From assembly GCA_945868575.1 (NCBI GenBank), contig CAMBMH010000006.1, forward strand, positions 1-54,684: DNA of 54,684 nucleotides, given 5' to 3'. How positions within the stretch are numbered: the stretch's first letter is position 1; every line of letters starts with the position of its first letter. The notes below the pieces were generated by a model. It was not told the DNA's origin, searched no databases, and saw only the letters and a list, made by a program, of their open reading frames with translations. The position numbers were made by a program, and so were the translations under genes. Positions 43,253 through 52,234 of the stretch are shown here, in pieces. This stretch comes from Singulisphaera sp. GP187. GTDB taxonomy: Bacteria > Planctomycetota > Planctomycetia > Gemmatales > Gemmataceae.

Positions 43253-43284
43253 AAACATGCCCCGTTTTGCAACGGGGCATGTTT
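43253..43284. terminator. Bidirectional terminator between convergent genes
   Basis: AAACATGCCCCGTT (43253-43266) and AACGGGGCATGTTT (43271-43284) make a perfect 14-bp stem around TTGC. It lies between the antitoxin stop (43226) and the regulator stop (43315). Confidence 0.8.
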
Positions 43285-43314
43285 CCGAAAATCGTTTTTT
43301 TTGCCAAGCCGAAA

Positions 43315-44790
43315 TTACCCCGCCGCGGCGAGGCCAATCTCCGCATAGCGGTTGAGCTTGTTGTATAGCGTCTTCAAGCTGATCCCCAGTTCCGCCGCGA
43401 CGGCGGGTTTGTTCCCCTGGTGCTTGTCGAGCACCCTGAGGATCTGGTCCCGCTCGATCTCTTCAAGAGTCATCGACCGGGGTTGGTCGATCGTTTGCGC
43501 CGGATGGAAACCGGGGGGCAGTTGCTGGCCATAAGCCATTGGGTATCCCTGACCCATGTTATGGTGACCATACGGCTGGGCCATCGGCATGACAGGGGCG
43601 GCAGGTTGGCTAAAGACAAAAGGCGGCAGGTGCATGGGGAGGATCATCCCACCCGAAGCGCTCGCCATCACCCACGAATATTGCATCGCGTTCCACATCT
43701 CGCGGACATTGCCGCCCCAACGATACCCCATCAACGCCGCCATCGCCTCCTCCGAGACGAGTCCGGCGACCTGTTCGAATGGACGGTTGGCCGCGCGCGA
43801 CAATAAATGATAAACAAGTTCCGGAATATCGGAAATTCGGTCCCTTAGCGAAGGCATGCGGATCTCGAAGGCGTTGATCCGGAAATAGAGATCCTCGCGG
43901 AACTCGTCCCGGGCCACCATCGCTCTCAGATCGCGGTTGGTCGCGCAAAGGACCCGGACATTGCTCCGGAAAGGTTCGTTCTCGCCGACGCGCCGGATCT
44001 CGCCACATTCGAGGAATCGAAGGAGTTTGACCTGAAGACTTTTGGAAAGTTCGCCCACTTCGTCGAGGAAAAGTGTCCCGCCGTTGGCGACTTCGAAGAG
44101 TCCCTTATGGTCCCTCTCGGCGCCGGTAAAAGACCCCTTCTTATGTCCGAAAAGCTCACTTTCAACAAGATGCTCGCTCAGCGCGCCGCAGTTTACTGGG
44201 ATAAACGGCCCACCCGCGCGGCGACTGTGCATGTAGATGGTCCGGGCGGCAAGTTCCTTGCCGGTTCCCGTCTCGCCCAAAATCAGCACGGGCGAATCGG
44301 TTGGCGCCACCGTGTCGATCAGTTGCCTGACATGGGACATAAGCGGGTGGTTGCCCACCAGGATCGATGGCCCCTCGGCGGCTTTGGCCCGGGTCTTGAG
44401 GGCGGTGTTCTGGTTTTTAAGATCGAGCTTGCTTTGGATCTTGAGCAGAATCGCCTCGATGTCGACCATCTTCGCCGGTTTGGTGATATAGTCCATCGCG
44501 CCCAGGCGAATCGCCTCGATGGCGGTATCCATACTGGCGTGGCCGGTCATCATGACAGCTTCCGTGTCGGGGGCTACGGCTTTGAGGTGTTCGAGGACCT
44601 CGATTCCCGACATCCCGGGCATTCGCAGGTCCAAAACAGCCACATCAAAGGTCTGTTTTTCAAGAGTTTTGATGGCGATGTGGCCGTTTGGGCATGCGGT
44701 GACCTTGTGGCCCAGTCGGGCCAGCTCGGTGCGCATGACTTCCTGGATCGTCGCCTCGTCATCAACTAGGAGAATACGGAGGGGTTTCAT
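43315..44790 (-). CDS. Sigma-54-dependent response regulator (NtrC family)
   Basis: The 491-residue product has a receiver domain with D54 (V-L-D-L-R-M-P-G), an AAA+ domain with Walker A G-E-T-G-T-G-K-E (172-179), the sigma-54 contact loop G-S-F-T-G-A (219-224, a GAFTGA variant), Walker B G-T-L-F-L-D-E-V and R-finger region F-R-E-D-L-Y-F-R-I, and a Fis-type HTH (K-P-A-V-A-A-E-L-G-I-S-L-K-T-L-Y-N-K-L-N). Between AAA+ and HTH lies an unusual linker of about 50 residues rich in P, M, Q, H and G. It should activate sigma-54 promoters when phosphorylated by the kinase encoded 79 nt upstream on the same transcript. Confidence 0.9.
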   Translation of the reverse strand: MKPLRILLVDDEATIQEVMRTELARLGHKVTACPNGHIAIKTLEKQTFDVAVLDLRMPGMSGIEVLEHLKAVAPDTEAVMMTGHASMDTAIEAIRLGAMDYITKPAKMVDIEAILLKIQSKLDLKNQNTALKTRAKAAEGPSILVGNHPLMSHVRQLIDTVAPTDSPVLILGETGTGKELAARTIYMHSRRAGGPFIPVNCGALSEHLVESELFGHKKGSFTGAERDHKGLFEVANGGTLFLDEVGELSKSLQVKLLRFLECGEIRRVGENEPFRSNVRVLCATNRDLRAMVARDEFREDLYFRINAFEIRMPSLRDRISDIPELVYHLLSRAANRPFEQVAGLVSEEAMAALMGYRWGGNVREMWNAMQYSWVMASASGGMILPMHLPPFVFSQPAAPVMPMAQPYGHHNMGQGYPMAYGQQLPPGFHPAQTIDQPRSMTLEEIERDQILRVLDKHQGNKPAVAAELGISLKTLYNKLNRYAEIGLAAAG

Positions 44791-44869
44791 GATGGTTAGG
44801 ACTCCTGGTCTTTGGTTTTTGCCGTTATCGGGATATATTTGCTATTTTTTGTTTGTTTTTTATAACTTT

Positions 44870-46513
44870 TCATGCGGCTCGCCTTGATGAACCCATTTCC
44901 AGATCGCGAAAAGGGTTTACTCCGGGGAATCCGAGAATCGCCCCTTTTTGGGAAGGATTGTTTCCCGGGACTGAAGGCGCCCCCGTTTCCATCAGGGGAA
45001 GCCGGACCATAAAGGTGCTCCCTTTGCCCGCTCCCGGACTCTGCGCCTCGATAGTCCCGCCATGATCCTGGATGATGCAGTGGCAAATGGTCAGGCCTAG
45101 GCCCGTGCCGCGTCCCGCTTTGTTCTGGGTGAAGAACGGCTCGAAAATGTTGTCGAGTGTTTCCTTGTCCATTCCGCATCCGGTATCGGTGAAACGAAGA
45201 ACAGCCGTGCCCATGCTTTTGCCGATCTGTATGTCGAGAAGTCCTCCATGGTCCATGCTGTCCAGGGCGTTCACCACCAGGTTGACCACCACCGATTTGA
45301 GTTCCTCGGGGTTGGCGGCGATCACCAACGGTTCTAATGGGGGTTCGAACCTGATGATTTTGCCCTGTTTGCTGGGGAGATGATCGACGACCTCATTGAC
45401 CGCTTCAATGATCAGGCGCAAATCCGTCGGTTGCCTTGTCGCGGGCCCGCTTCGACTGAAGGCGAGCAGCTTGTCGGTGATTTTCTTGCATCGGAACGCC
45501 TCGTTCTGGATCATTTGGAGATAGCGTTCGAAGGTCCCTTTGTTTTCCGCGCTGAAACCTTTCGGATCCTTGAGGCGCCCCTCAAGCGATTCTGCGCAAA
45601 ACGCGATCGAGGCGAGCGGGTTGTTGATTTCGTGGGAAACCCCCGCAGCAAGGAATCCGACACTGGCAAGGCGTTCCGACCGGACAAGCTGGCGGCTGCG
45701 GTCATTTACCTGTTTTTCCAGATCCTTGTATACATCCTGCAGGCGGCCCATCATACCGTTGAATTCCGAAGCCAAATCCTGCATCTCGTCACCGGACGAA
45801 AGTTTGATACGGTGGGCCAGGTCGCCCGAAGCGATCCGTTTAACTCCTGCTTCGAGATCGCGAATGGGCTGGATAACCCAACCATAGAAAAATCGCAAAA
45901 GTTCCAGTGTCAGGAGTATGCCAAACAAACTCGCGGGGATAATTACCCAAAGGCTCTGTTGATAGTGGCGTCTGGTGCTTGCAAGTCTGTGATCGAGATC
46001 ATCGTAAAGCTTGTCACGCAAATCCGCGCTATCCAGGTCAAGCTGGTTGACCCCTGCGGCAAGTTTTTTTCGCATTACCTCCAAGGGAAGTCCGGATTCC
46101 TGGGCAGCGGAGATGGCGACAAGATCGTTTTCCAAAACCCCCACCATCTGAAGGGTGTAGCTGGTATCGGAGGGGGTCACATGTAAAGGCGTGTGGTCGT
46201 GGGCGGCGGCACCCAAAAGGCCCAAGTGCACACGGGCCCGGCGCAATTGGGCATGAATGGATTCGTAATCAGGCTCGGGCATGTTGGCAACATTCGTTGC
46301 CAGGGGAGAAATCGAAGCGCGGAGCATATCCGCCAAACGGAGCTCGGCCACATTGGCCTTGGCGGCAATTGTGGTTTGATAGTAAGACCAGAGACCTTGA
46401 AGCGTTCCGCCCAAAAGCAGCACAAGCATCGCGACAAATAGCGCGACACCCAAAAGCAGCTTGTGGCGAATGCGCCAACCCCGGTTCACCAGAGGACTCC
46501 CTTCCCCGGTCAT
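44870..46513 (-). CDS. Sensor histidine kinase with HAMP domain
   Basis: The 547-residue product has two membrane segments (L-L-L-G-V-A-L-F-V-A-M-L-V near 18-35 and I-I-P-A-S-L-F-G-I-L near 190-205) enclosing a periplasmic domain of about 150 residues, then a HAMP domain (W-V-I-Q-P-I-R-D-L), a HisKA domain with H294 (S-H-E-I-N-N-P-L) and a HATPase domain with N, G1 (D-T-G-C-G-M), F (F-E-P-F-F) and G2 (G-R-G-T-G-L-G-L) boxes. It starts at ATG 46513. The signal sensed is unknown. The cognate regulator lies 79 nt downstream; together they form a two-component system. Confidence 0.9.
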   Translation of the reverse strand: MTGEGSPLVNRGWRIRHKLLLGVALFVAMLVLLLGGTLQGLWSYYQTTIAAKANVAELRLADMLRASISPLATNVANMPEPDYESIHAQLRRARVHLGLLGAAAHDHTPLHVTPSDTSYTLQMVGVLENDLVAISAAQESGLPLEVMRKKLAAGVNQLDLDSADLRDKLYDDLDHRLASTRRHYQQSLWVIIPASLFGILLTLELLRFFYGWVIQPIRDLEAGVKRIASGDLAHRIKLSSGDEMQDLASEFNGMMGRLQDVYKDLEKQVNDRSRQLVRSERLASVGFLAAGVSHEINNPLASIAFCAESLEGRLKDPKGFSAENKGTFERYLQMIQNEAFRCKKITDKLLAFSRSGPATRQPTDLRLIIEAVNEVVDHLPSKQGKIIRFEPPLEPLVIAANPEELKSVVVNLVVNALDSMDHGGLLDIQIGKSMGTAVLRFTDTGCGMDKETLDNIFEPFFTQNKAGRGTGLGLTICHCIIQDHGGTIEAQSPGAGKGSTFMVRLPLMETGAPSVPGNNPSQKGAILGFPGVNPFRDLEMGSSRRAA

Positions 46514-47084
46514 TTTTCCGCCTGTTTTTCAAACCGAACAAGCGGCCGGAGTGAGCCCCATCCTGAGGTGAATCCTTCCGGCGAACCAAGTGTATCACGG
46601 CACCCCGGTCCAAGGAGAGGCCAAAATTTGAAGAATCTACAAAAGGAACGGGGTGGGTAAAAATAGGAAATCTAAGAAGAACAGGAGCTTTGCGAAGGGG
46701 GCTTGGAATACCACCTCCAATTTAAATGCCGGATTTCGAGACCAGCGACCATAAGCCAAAAAAAATAGCAGTTTTACCACGAACGTGCCCAAAAAGGATT
46801 TTGATTTATAGTGAAGCAATTTAACCAGGTAAAGAACGGCCCAAACAAAAAGGGAAAACCAAGCTAAGTTTCATGGTTTGGCCTTATTACTTGCCTTCCT
46901 TTGTGACTTTGGTGTATTTCGTTAGGAGACGGGAGGTTCAGTTATTTGAACGAAAAGGTGGCTTTGTTGTCCAGGCCAGGATCTGCATCGCGATTCCTAC
47001 AAAATCATAAAATCAAAAATATGGACGGTAACAGCAATAAGTTTTTCCTAATTTTATGAATAATTTAAAGTCAAAAATGTTCTT
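46514..47084. other. AT-rich intergenic region, 571 nt, with repeats
   Basis: No gene is seen in this stretch. It is more AT-rich than its neighbours. It contains TTTTACCACGAA (46772-46783) and a 9-bp-periodic TT(T/G/C)GT block (46900-46926), each with a partner beyond the GxxExxY gene. It includes the divergent promoters of the kinase and the GxxExxY gene. The small frame at 46637-46819 is composed of low-complexity residues and is rejected. Confidence 0.45.
46900..46926 (+). repeat. 9-bp-periodic TTYGTG block, left of GxxExxY gene
   Basis: TTTGTG-act, TTGGTG-tat and TTCGTT-agg start at 46900, 46909 and 46918, a strict 9-nt period. A similar block in the same orientation lies on the right side of the gene at 47638-47664. 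Confidence 0.5.
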
Positions 47085-47546
47085 ATGAACGACTATCCTC
47101 TGGATAAGCTGCTTTTTAAGGATGAGGTGTATGCCATTCAGGGGGCAGTTTTTGAGGTTTATCGGTTAATGGGATGTGGATTCCTAGAGGCCGTCTACCA
47201 GGAATATCTAGAGAAAGAACTTCGTTTTCCGGATATCCCGTTTGTCGCACAGCAAGATTTGAAAATCTTCTATAAGGATGATTTGCTTGCACAGACCTAT
47301 GAGGCGGACATGATCTGCTACGGCCAAATTCTTCTGGAACTTAAAGCCGCCAAGGCCATCGCGCCGGAGCATCAAGCCCAGATGCTCAATTATCTCAAAG
47401 CCACTGGTCTTCGCATTGGGCTTATCATCAACTTTGGTCATTTTCCGAAAGCAAAAATTGAACGGTATTTTTGCCAAGTCAATTTTTTCACAAAAAACAG
47501 ATCCAATCAAAAAGTACTCAAAAAAGTTAAATTAGAAAGTAATTAA
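47085..47546 (+). CDS. GxxExxY protein
   Basis: The 153-residue product has the name-giving motif G-F-L-E-A-V-Y (residues 32-38), preceded by A-I-Q-G-A-V-F-E-V-Y. A PD-(D/E)-x-K-like nuclease core is suggested by Y-E-A-D-M-I and L-L-E-L-K-A-A (residues about 67-89), where D, E and K fall at family-typical spacing. The function of this widespread family is not established; it is often scattered between unrelated genes. The gene is AT-rich relative to neighbours and is bracketed by related repeats, so transfer is plausible. Confidence 0.85.
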   Translation: MNDYPLDKLLFKDEVYAIQGAVFEVYRLMGCGFLEAVYQEYLEKELRFPDIPFVAQQDLKIFYKDDLLAQTYEADMICYGQILLELKAAKAIAPEHQAQMLNYLKATGLRIGLIINFGHFPKAKIERYFCQVNFFTKNRSNQKVLKKVKLESN

Positions 47547-47871
47547 ATTAAACAAAATTAACAACGAAATTCACTAACAACACAAAAATAAAAAACTACA
47601 GATGAAGAAAGGAATGCGGGCCTTCTCTCCTACACTTTTCGTGATTTTCGTGTGGTTCGTGGTTAAAGGTATTTTGAAAATTCAGCGAAAGGTACCACTT
47701 CATTGGAGTCTTGGCCATTTTTGTTAAAAGAACTAGAGGGCTTTGGCCCAGCCAAACTCCAGTGCTTTGACATTGACGAAACCCTCAAGTGGGGGCATAC
47801 TTTAAGTACCTGCCTGTTGATTTTCCGGATGGTCCCCCCGACTTTCCCACCTTCCTACCCGGATCCGGAAC
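47547..47871. other. AT-rich intergenic region, 325 nt
   Basis: I see no gene. The 100 nt after the stop are very AT-rich. The region contains the right 9-bp-periodic repeat block (47638-47664) and the TTCGTGGTTAAA element. The promoter of the DUF1549 operon should be near 47780-47860, but no clear boxes were found. Confidence 0.45.
47638..47664 (+). repeat. 9-bp-periodic TTCGTG block, right of GxxExxY gene
   Basis: TTCGTG-att, TTCGTG-tgg and TTCGTG-gtt start at 47638, 47647 and 47656. The last unit, with the following bases, forms TTCGTGGTTAAA (47656-47667), an almost exact reverse complement of TTTTACCACGAA at 46772-46783 on the other side of the gene. Confidence 0.6.
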
Positions 47872-49539
47872 ATGATGACCCGATCTTTGGTTCTATCAGC
47901 CCTTTTGGCCACATGGTTTGCCCTGGGCGCGTTTTGTGGCGCTCCGAATGGCTCTGACCGTCTGGATGCCCTTTTGGGGGCCGCAGACCAGAGCTTCGCC
48001 TCCCAAACCTCCCCCCGATCCACCGATCTTGAGTTTTACCGTCGTGTGAGCCTCGATCTTTGTGGAACCATCCCCTCCGCTCAGGACGCCCGCGCCTTTG
48101 AAACGGACAAGGATCCCACCAAACGCGCCAAACTGGTCGATCGGCTTCTTGCCAGCCAGGCCCATGTCTGGCACATGGCCGAGACGCTTGATGTATGGTG
48201 GATGGAAAGACGCCCCAACAAACATGTCGCCGCCGATTTGTGGATGAATTGGCTGCGTGAGCAGATCCGCACGGGTGAACCACTCGATTTCATGGTGCGT
48301 GATATCCTTCAGGCCGATGGCACCCAAAAAGAAAGCCGTCCCGCCGCGCGCTTTTTCCTTGATCGCGATTTCGAGCCCAACCTGGTCGCCCGGGATATTG
48401 CCCGCCTTTTCCTCGGCGCAAACCTCCAGTGCGCTCAATGCCACGACCACCCTCGGATCGACGACTATACCCAGGAAAAATATTTTGGCCTGATGGCGTT
48501 TCTGGCCCGCACCCGCCAATTTGAAGATCCCAAATCCAAAATGTCGGTATTGGCCGAAAAGGCCGAAGGGGAAACAACCTTTGTTTCGGTCTTTGATAAA
48601 GCCAAGGTCCAGAAGAAAACCCCTCCCAGATTACCCGGGAAAAAAGAAATAGCCGATCCGTTGATTGGCAAAGGTCTCGAATACATAACCGCTCCGGCTA
48701 AGGATGTCCGCGAAGTGCCACGCTACAGCCGCCGCCAACAGCTCGCCGGTATGCTCGCCCAAGGGGCATATGACCCTTTTGCCAGGAACATGGCCAATCG
48801 CCTTTGGGCCAAAGTCATGGGGCGGGGCATTGTCCATCCGCTCGATCTGCACCATAGCGCCAATCCACCCAGCCATCCGGAACTGCTCGACTATCTGACC
48901 GAAGAACTGGTCCGGCTCCAGTTTGATCACCGGGCGTTTCTGAGGATGGTGGTCCTTAGCGAGGCGTACCAGCGCTCCAGCCGACCCACCGCAGGTCCCA
49001 AAACCAATTTCGTCGAGACCAAATCCGATTCGGGCAACGGGTGGCGGATGATGCCCCTTCGCCCGCTGGGGCCCGAGGCGTACGCCCGGGCGCTCCTTCA
49101 GGGATCGGGATGGACCGATGCCCAGGTCGCCGCGATGCGAGCCACCGCCAAAAAACCCGAGGATGCCAGCGAAGACACCCTTCAGGGGAAGATGGCGCCC
49201 CACATGGGGCCTGTGGTTGGACTGCTCAAATCCCAACCGGGGCTTGCGGAAGATTTTGATGCTCGCCTCGATCAGGCCCTTTTTCTGGGCAATAACGGGC
49301 ATATTCGCAATCTGATCGCTTCGGGGGCGCTCGAACCCAAGGTGGCGACGATGACCGATGCGGACCTTGCGATCGATGAGATCCACATGACGGTTCTCAC
49401 ACGACACCCCACTCCGGAGGAATTGGCCGATTGGCGCCCCCTTCTCAAGGAGGCCAAAGCGTCCAAGCAACCCCGCGAAGCATTGCGCGAACTGATCTGG
49501 TCGCTGATCGCTTCGGCGGAATTCCGGTTCGCCTCATGA
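47872..49539 (+). CDS. DUF1549/DUF1553 domain protein
   Basis: The 555-residue product has a signal peptide (L-V-L-S-A-L-L-A-T-W-F-A-L-G-A-F-C-G), a DUF1549 domain (L-E-F-Y-R-R-V-S-L-D-L-C-G-T-I-P-S) with the C-x-x-C-H motif L-Q-C-A-Q-C-H-D-H-P near residue 185, and a C-terminal DUF1553 domain (Y-D-P-F-A-R-N-M-A-N-R-L-W-A). The family is highly expanded in planctomycetes, always next to DUF1501 genes. It may bind heme and act on complex polysaccharides or sulfated substrates, but this is not established. The start can be ATG 47872 or 47875. It is the first gene of a three-gene operon. Confidence 0.9.
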   Translation: MMTRSLVLSALLATWFALGAFCGAPNGSDRLDALLGAADQSFASQTSPRSTDLEFYRRVSLDLCGTIPSAQDARAFETDKDPTKRAKLVDRLLASQAHVWHMAETLDVWWMERRPNKHVAADLWMNWLREQIRTGEPLDFMVRDILQADGTQKESRPAARFFLDRDFEPNLVARDIARLFLGANLQCAQCHDHPRIDDYTQEKYFGLMAFLARTRQFEDPKSKMSVLAEKAEGETTFVSVFDKAKVQKKTPPRLPGKKEIADPLIGKGLEYITAPAKDVREVPRYSRRQQLAGMLAQGAYDPFARNMANRLWAKVMGRGIVHPLDLHHSANPPSHPELLDYLTEELVRLQFDHRAFLRMVVLSEAYQRSSRPTAGPKTNFVETKSDSGNGWRMMPLRPLGPEAYARALLQGSGWTDAQVAAMRATAKKPEDASEDTLQGKMAPHMGPVVGLLKSQPGLAEDFDARLDQALFLGNNGHIRNLIASGALEPKVATMTDADLAIDEIHMTVLTRHPTPEELADWRPLLKEAKASKQPREALRELIWSLIASAEFRFAS

Positions 49540-49636
49540 TTTCCCCGCCTGTGCAACCCCGATCCAAAGACACGGCCGCATTTGGCCGCATTTGAAAAAA
49601 AACGCCCAATCACGACCATTTTAGGAGTTCTTTACC

Positions 49637-50941
49637 ATGAAGCGTTCCCCCTCTTGCGGTTCCTTCGAACATGGTTTGTCCCGGCGCGCCTTTATGGGCG
49701 GTCTCGCGGCGGGAGCCGCTTTTGGCGTCCCCACCCTTGGGGCATCCTCGCTGGGTGCCGCGGCGGGCGCCCTTTCCAACGATCTGGCCAAATCGCAAAA
49801 ACGGGTGTTGATGGTCTACCTTTCGGGTGGGGTAAGCCAGCTCGAATCGTGGGATCCCAAGCCTGGCTCGAAAACCGGCGGCCCCTTCCGGGCCATCCCG
49901 ACCAGCGTTCCGGGGGTCCATATCAGCGAACTCCTTCCCCACACCGCTTCGCAGATGCATCGTCTTGCTTTGGTGCGCGGGATCAACACCGCCGAGGATG
50001 ACCATGGCAAGGGATCGCTGATCATGCACACCGGCCGCAAGGAAGAGCCGGGCATTCAATATCCACACTTGGGATCGGTTTGCTCCAAGTTGTTGGGGGA
50101 TGAGGCGGCGCCTTTGCCGGGCTATCTCCACATCACTCCCGGCGCCGGCGGTGGTTCGAGTCCCGAGGATGCGGCGTTTTTGGGGCCCCGGTTCGGACCT
50201 GTCGGGATCAGCGACGGGAAAGCACCGCTGAATATTGATCGTCCGGGAGGCTTGACCCCCGAAGCGGATCTTGCGCGGCAGAACCTGCGCCGAAAAGTGG
50301 ATGAGCGCTTTTTGGCGGCCCGACGAACCGCCCGCACCGAGGCGTTCACCCAGACCTTCGACCAGGCCAAAGGGCTGATGTCCAAAAAGGGGCTCTTTGA
50401 TATTGTCGGAGAACCAGACAGGCTGCTCGATTCATATGGGCGCCACGACTTTGGCCGTCATTGCCTTCTTTCGCGCAGGCTTCTCGAAGGGGGCGCGACT
50501 TTTGTCAAAATCACCCACACCAACTACGATACGCACCACGAGAACTTTGATTTTCACATCGAACAGCTCGGGGAATTCGACCGGAGTTTCGCGACGCTGG
50601 TGGATGATCTTCATTTGAGAGGGTTGTTGTCAACCACCCTGATCATGGTGATTAGCGAATTTGGCCGCACGCCCAACATCAACCATCTTTATGGTCGTGA
50701 TCACTGGTCCAAGGCCTGGTCGGTCGCGTTGGGTGGGTGCGGGATCGCTCCCGGGGCGGTTGTGGGGAAAACCAACGGACAGGGGACCGAAGTGGTCGAT
50801 CGCCAGGTCAATGGGGGACACCTTTTCCACACCTACTTTCAGGCGCTTGGGCTCGATTCCAAAAAGAACTTTTACATCGATCAGAGGCCGATTCCGATGG
50901 CCGATCCCAAGACGGAACCCATTCGGGAGATCCTGGCATGA
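49637..50941 (+). CDS. DUF1501 (sulfatase-like fold) protein
   Basis: The 434-residue product begins with a Tat signal (S-R-R-A-F-M-G-G-L-A-A-G-A-A-F-G) and AGGAG upstream of ATG 49637. It has V-Y-L-S-G-G-V-S-Q-L-E-S-W-D-P-K-P near the start, D-D-H-G-K-G, T-N-Y-D-T-H-H-E-N-F and S-E-F-G-R-T-P-N-I, which are DUF1501 features (alkaline-phosphatase-like fold). The set of His/Asp positions suggests metal binding. Tat export with partner DUF1549 proteins is the standard gene arrangement. It overlaps the WD40 gene start by four bases. Confidence 0.9.
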   Translation: MKRSPSCGSFEHGLSRRAFMGGLAAGAAFGVPTLGASSLGAAAGALSNDLAKSQKRVLMVYLSGGVSQLESWDPKPGSKTGGPFRAIPTSVPGVHISELLPHTASQMHRLALVRGINTAEDDHGKGSLIMHTGRKEEPGIQYPHLGSVCSKLLGDEAAPLPGYLHITPGAGGGSSPEDAAFLGPRFGPVGISDGKAPLNIDRPGGLTPEADLARQNLRRKVDERFLAARRTARTEAFTQTFDQAKGLMSKKGLFDIVGEPDRLLDSYGRHDFGRHCLLSRRLLEGGATFVKITHTNYDTHHENFDFHIEQLGEFDRSFATLVDDLHLRGLLSTTLIMVISEFGRTPNINHLYGRDHWSKAWSVALGGCGIAPGAVVGKTNGQGTEVVDRQVNGGHLFHTYFQALGLDSKKNFYIDQRPIPMADPKTEPIREILA

Positions 50942-52032
50942 TGCCTGACGAAAAGAAAAAAGAGGCGGCCAAAAAGGATGCCCCGAAAAAGGACGATTCC
51001 AAAAAGGGGCCCGCCAAACCTGAGGTGAAACCCGCGCCTCCGTATCCGGGTTGGGAACTCGACGCGCCCAAGCAGGTCGCCGAGTGCAAGCATGGTGCCG
51101 GTCTGTTGGGGTGCTGGTTTGATCCGACCGGAAAGTGGCTTTACACCTCCGGACAGGACAATGTGATTTCGCGTTGGGATTTTGTCGCGAACAAGCGGGC
51201 CGATCTGGCGGGGCACGGGAGCTGGGTCAAGAGTATCGGATTTTGGCCAGGGAAAAATCTGTTGGTTAGCGGGGGGTATGAGGGGCAACTGATCGTTTGG
51301 CCGGTCGACGGTGTGCAGCCCGAACCACTAAGGCAGGTCGCGGCCCATAATGGTTGGATCCGGGCGGTGGCGGTCGAGGCCACAAATGGGATGGTGGTAT
51401 CGGCGGGAAATGATGGGGAGATCGCACTTTGGCAACTTCCCAACCTGACGCCTGTGCGGCGCTGGCCCGGGCACGATTGCCATGTGTACCAGGCGGCGTT
51501 TCGCGAAAACGGGAAAGAGATCATCACCGCCGATCTCAAGGCGAATGTACGAGTCTGGGACACGGCGACGGGGAAACTTCTTCGTGAAGGGAAGCCGGTC
51601 GCCGCGCTGCACAAGTTTGATGCCGGATTTGCCGCGGATATTGGAGGCGTGCGCGCATGGGGGGTCAATGGCGCCGGGGATCGTCTGGCTTGCGCGGGAA
51701 TCACCAATGTGAGCAATGCCTTCGCGGGTGTGGGGAATCCCTTGATTCAGGTGGTGGATCCCAAGTCGCTCAAGGTGCTTCAGGAACACAAATCGAAGGA
51801 AGCCTATCAGGGGACCATGTGGGGTGTGGCGATCCACCCGGCGGGGTTCGTGTTGGGAGTGGCGGGCGGTTCGGGGGGGATGCTCTGGATCTGGAAGCCG
51901 GACCAGGCGGAACCGCTTCGTGTGCTCAAGCAGCCTGATAATATTCGGGGGATGGCGCTATCCGCCGATGGGACCAAGGTTGCCCTGGCCCAGGTCAATG
52001 GCTCGGCCCGGGTGCTGAATCTGAAGGCGTAG
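50938..52032 (+). CDS. WD40-repeat protein in DUF1501 operon
   Basis: The 364-residue product starts at ATG 50938 inside the DUF1501 stop (ATGATG; 50941 is a second option). It begins with about 30 residues rich in K, A, P and D (no signal peptide), then seven or so WD40 blades: G-Q-D-N-V-I-S-R-W-D, S-G-G-Y-E-G-Q-L-I-V-W, A-G-N-D-G-E-I-A-L-W, D-L-K-A-N-V-R-V-W-D. WD40 proteins are interaction scaffolds. The absence of an export signal contrasts with its two exported partners. No terminator was recognised after it. Confidence 0.85.
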   Translation: MMPDEKKKEAAKKDAPKKDDSKKGPAKPEVKPAPPYPGWELDAPKQVAECKHGAGLLGCWFDPTGKWLYTSGQDNVISRWDFVANKRADLAGHGSWVKSIGFWPGKNLLVSGGYEGQLIVWPVDGVQPEPLRQVAAHNGWIRAVAVEATNGMVVSAGNDGEIALWQLPNLTPVRRWPGHDCHVYQAAFRENGKEIITADLKANVRVWDTATGKLLREGKPVAALHKFDAGFAADIGGVRAWGVNGAGDRLACAGITNVSNAFAGVGNPLIQVVDPKSLKVLQEHKSKEAYQGTMWGVAIHPAGFVLGVAGGSGGMLWIWKPDQAEPLRVLKQPDNIRGMALSADGTKVALAQVNGSARVLNLKA

Positions 52033-52234
52033 GAAAGATAGTCCCTTTTTCATGGTTTGCTTGGGGAGCCTTTCACGCAATCCATGGCGAATAGGAAAAA
52101 GAAAGCACGATATTACCCGTCTCTTTCTGTAACTTCTGGTTCAGAAGGAAGGATTGGCTTTCTGTGTGGCGATTGGGTAAAATCCTTAAAGAGGCGGATT
52201 TTCTTGCTCGGTGTCATTTGATTGGAAAATCGGG

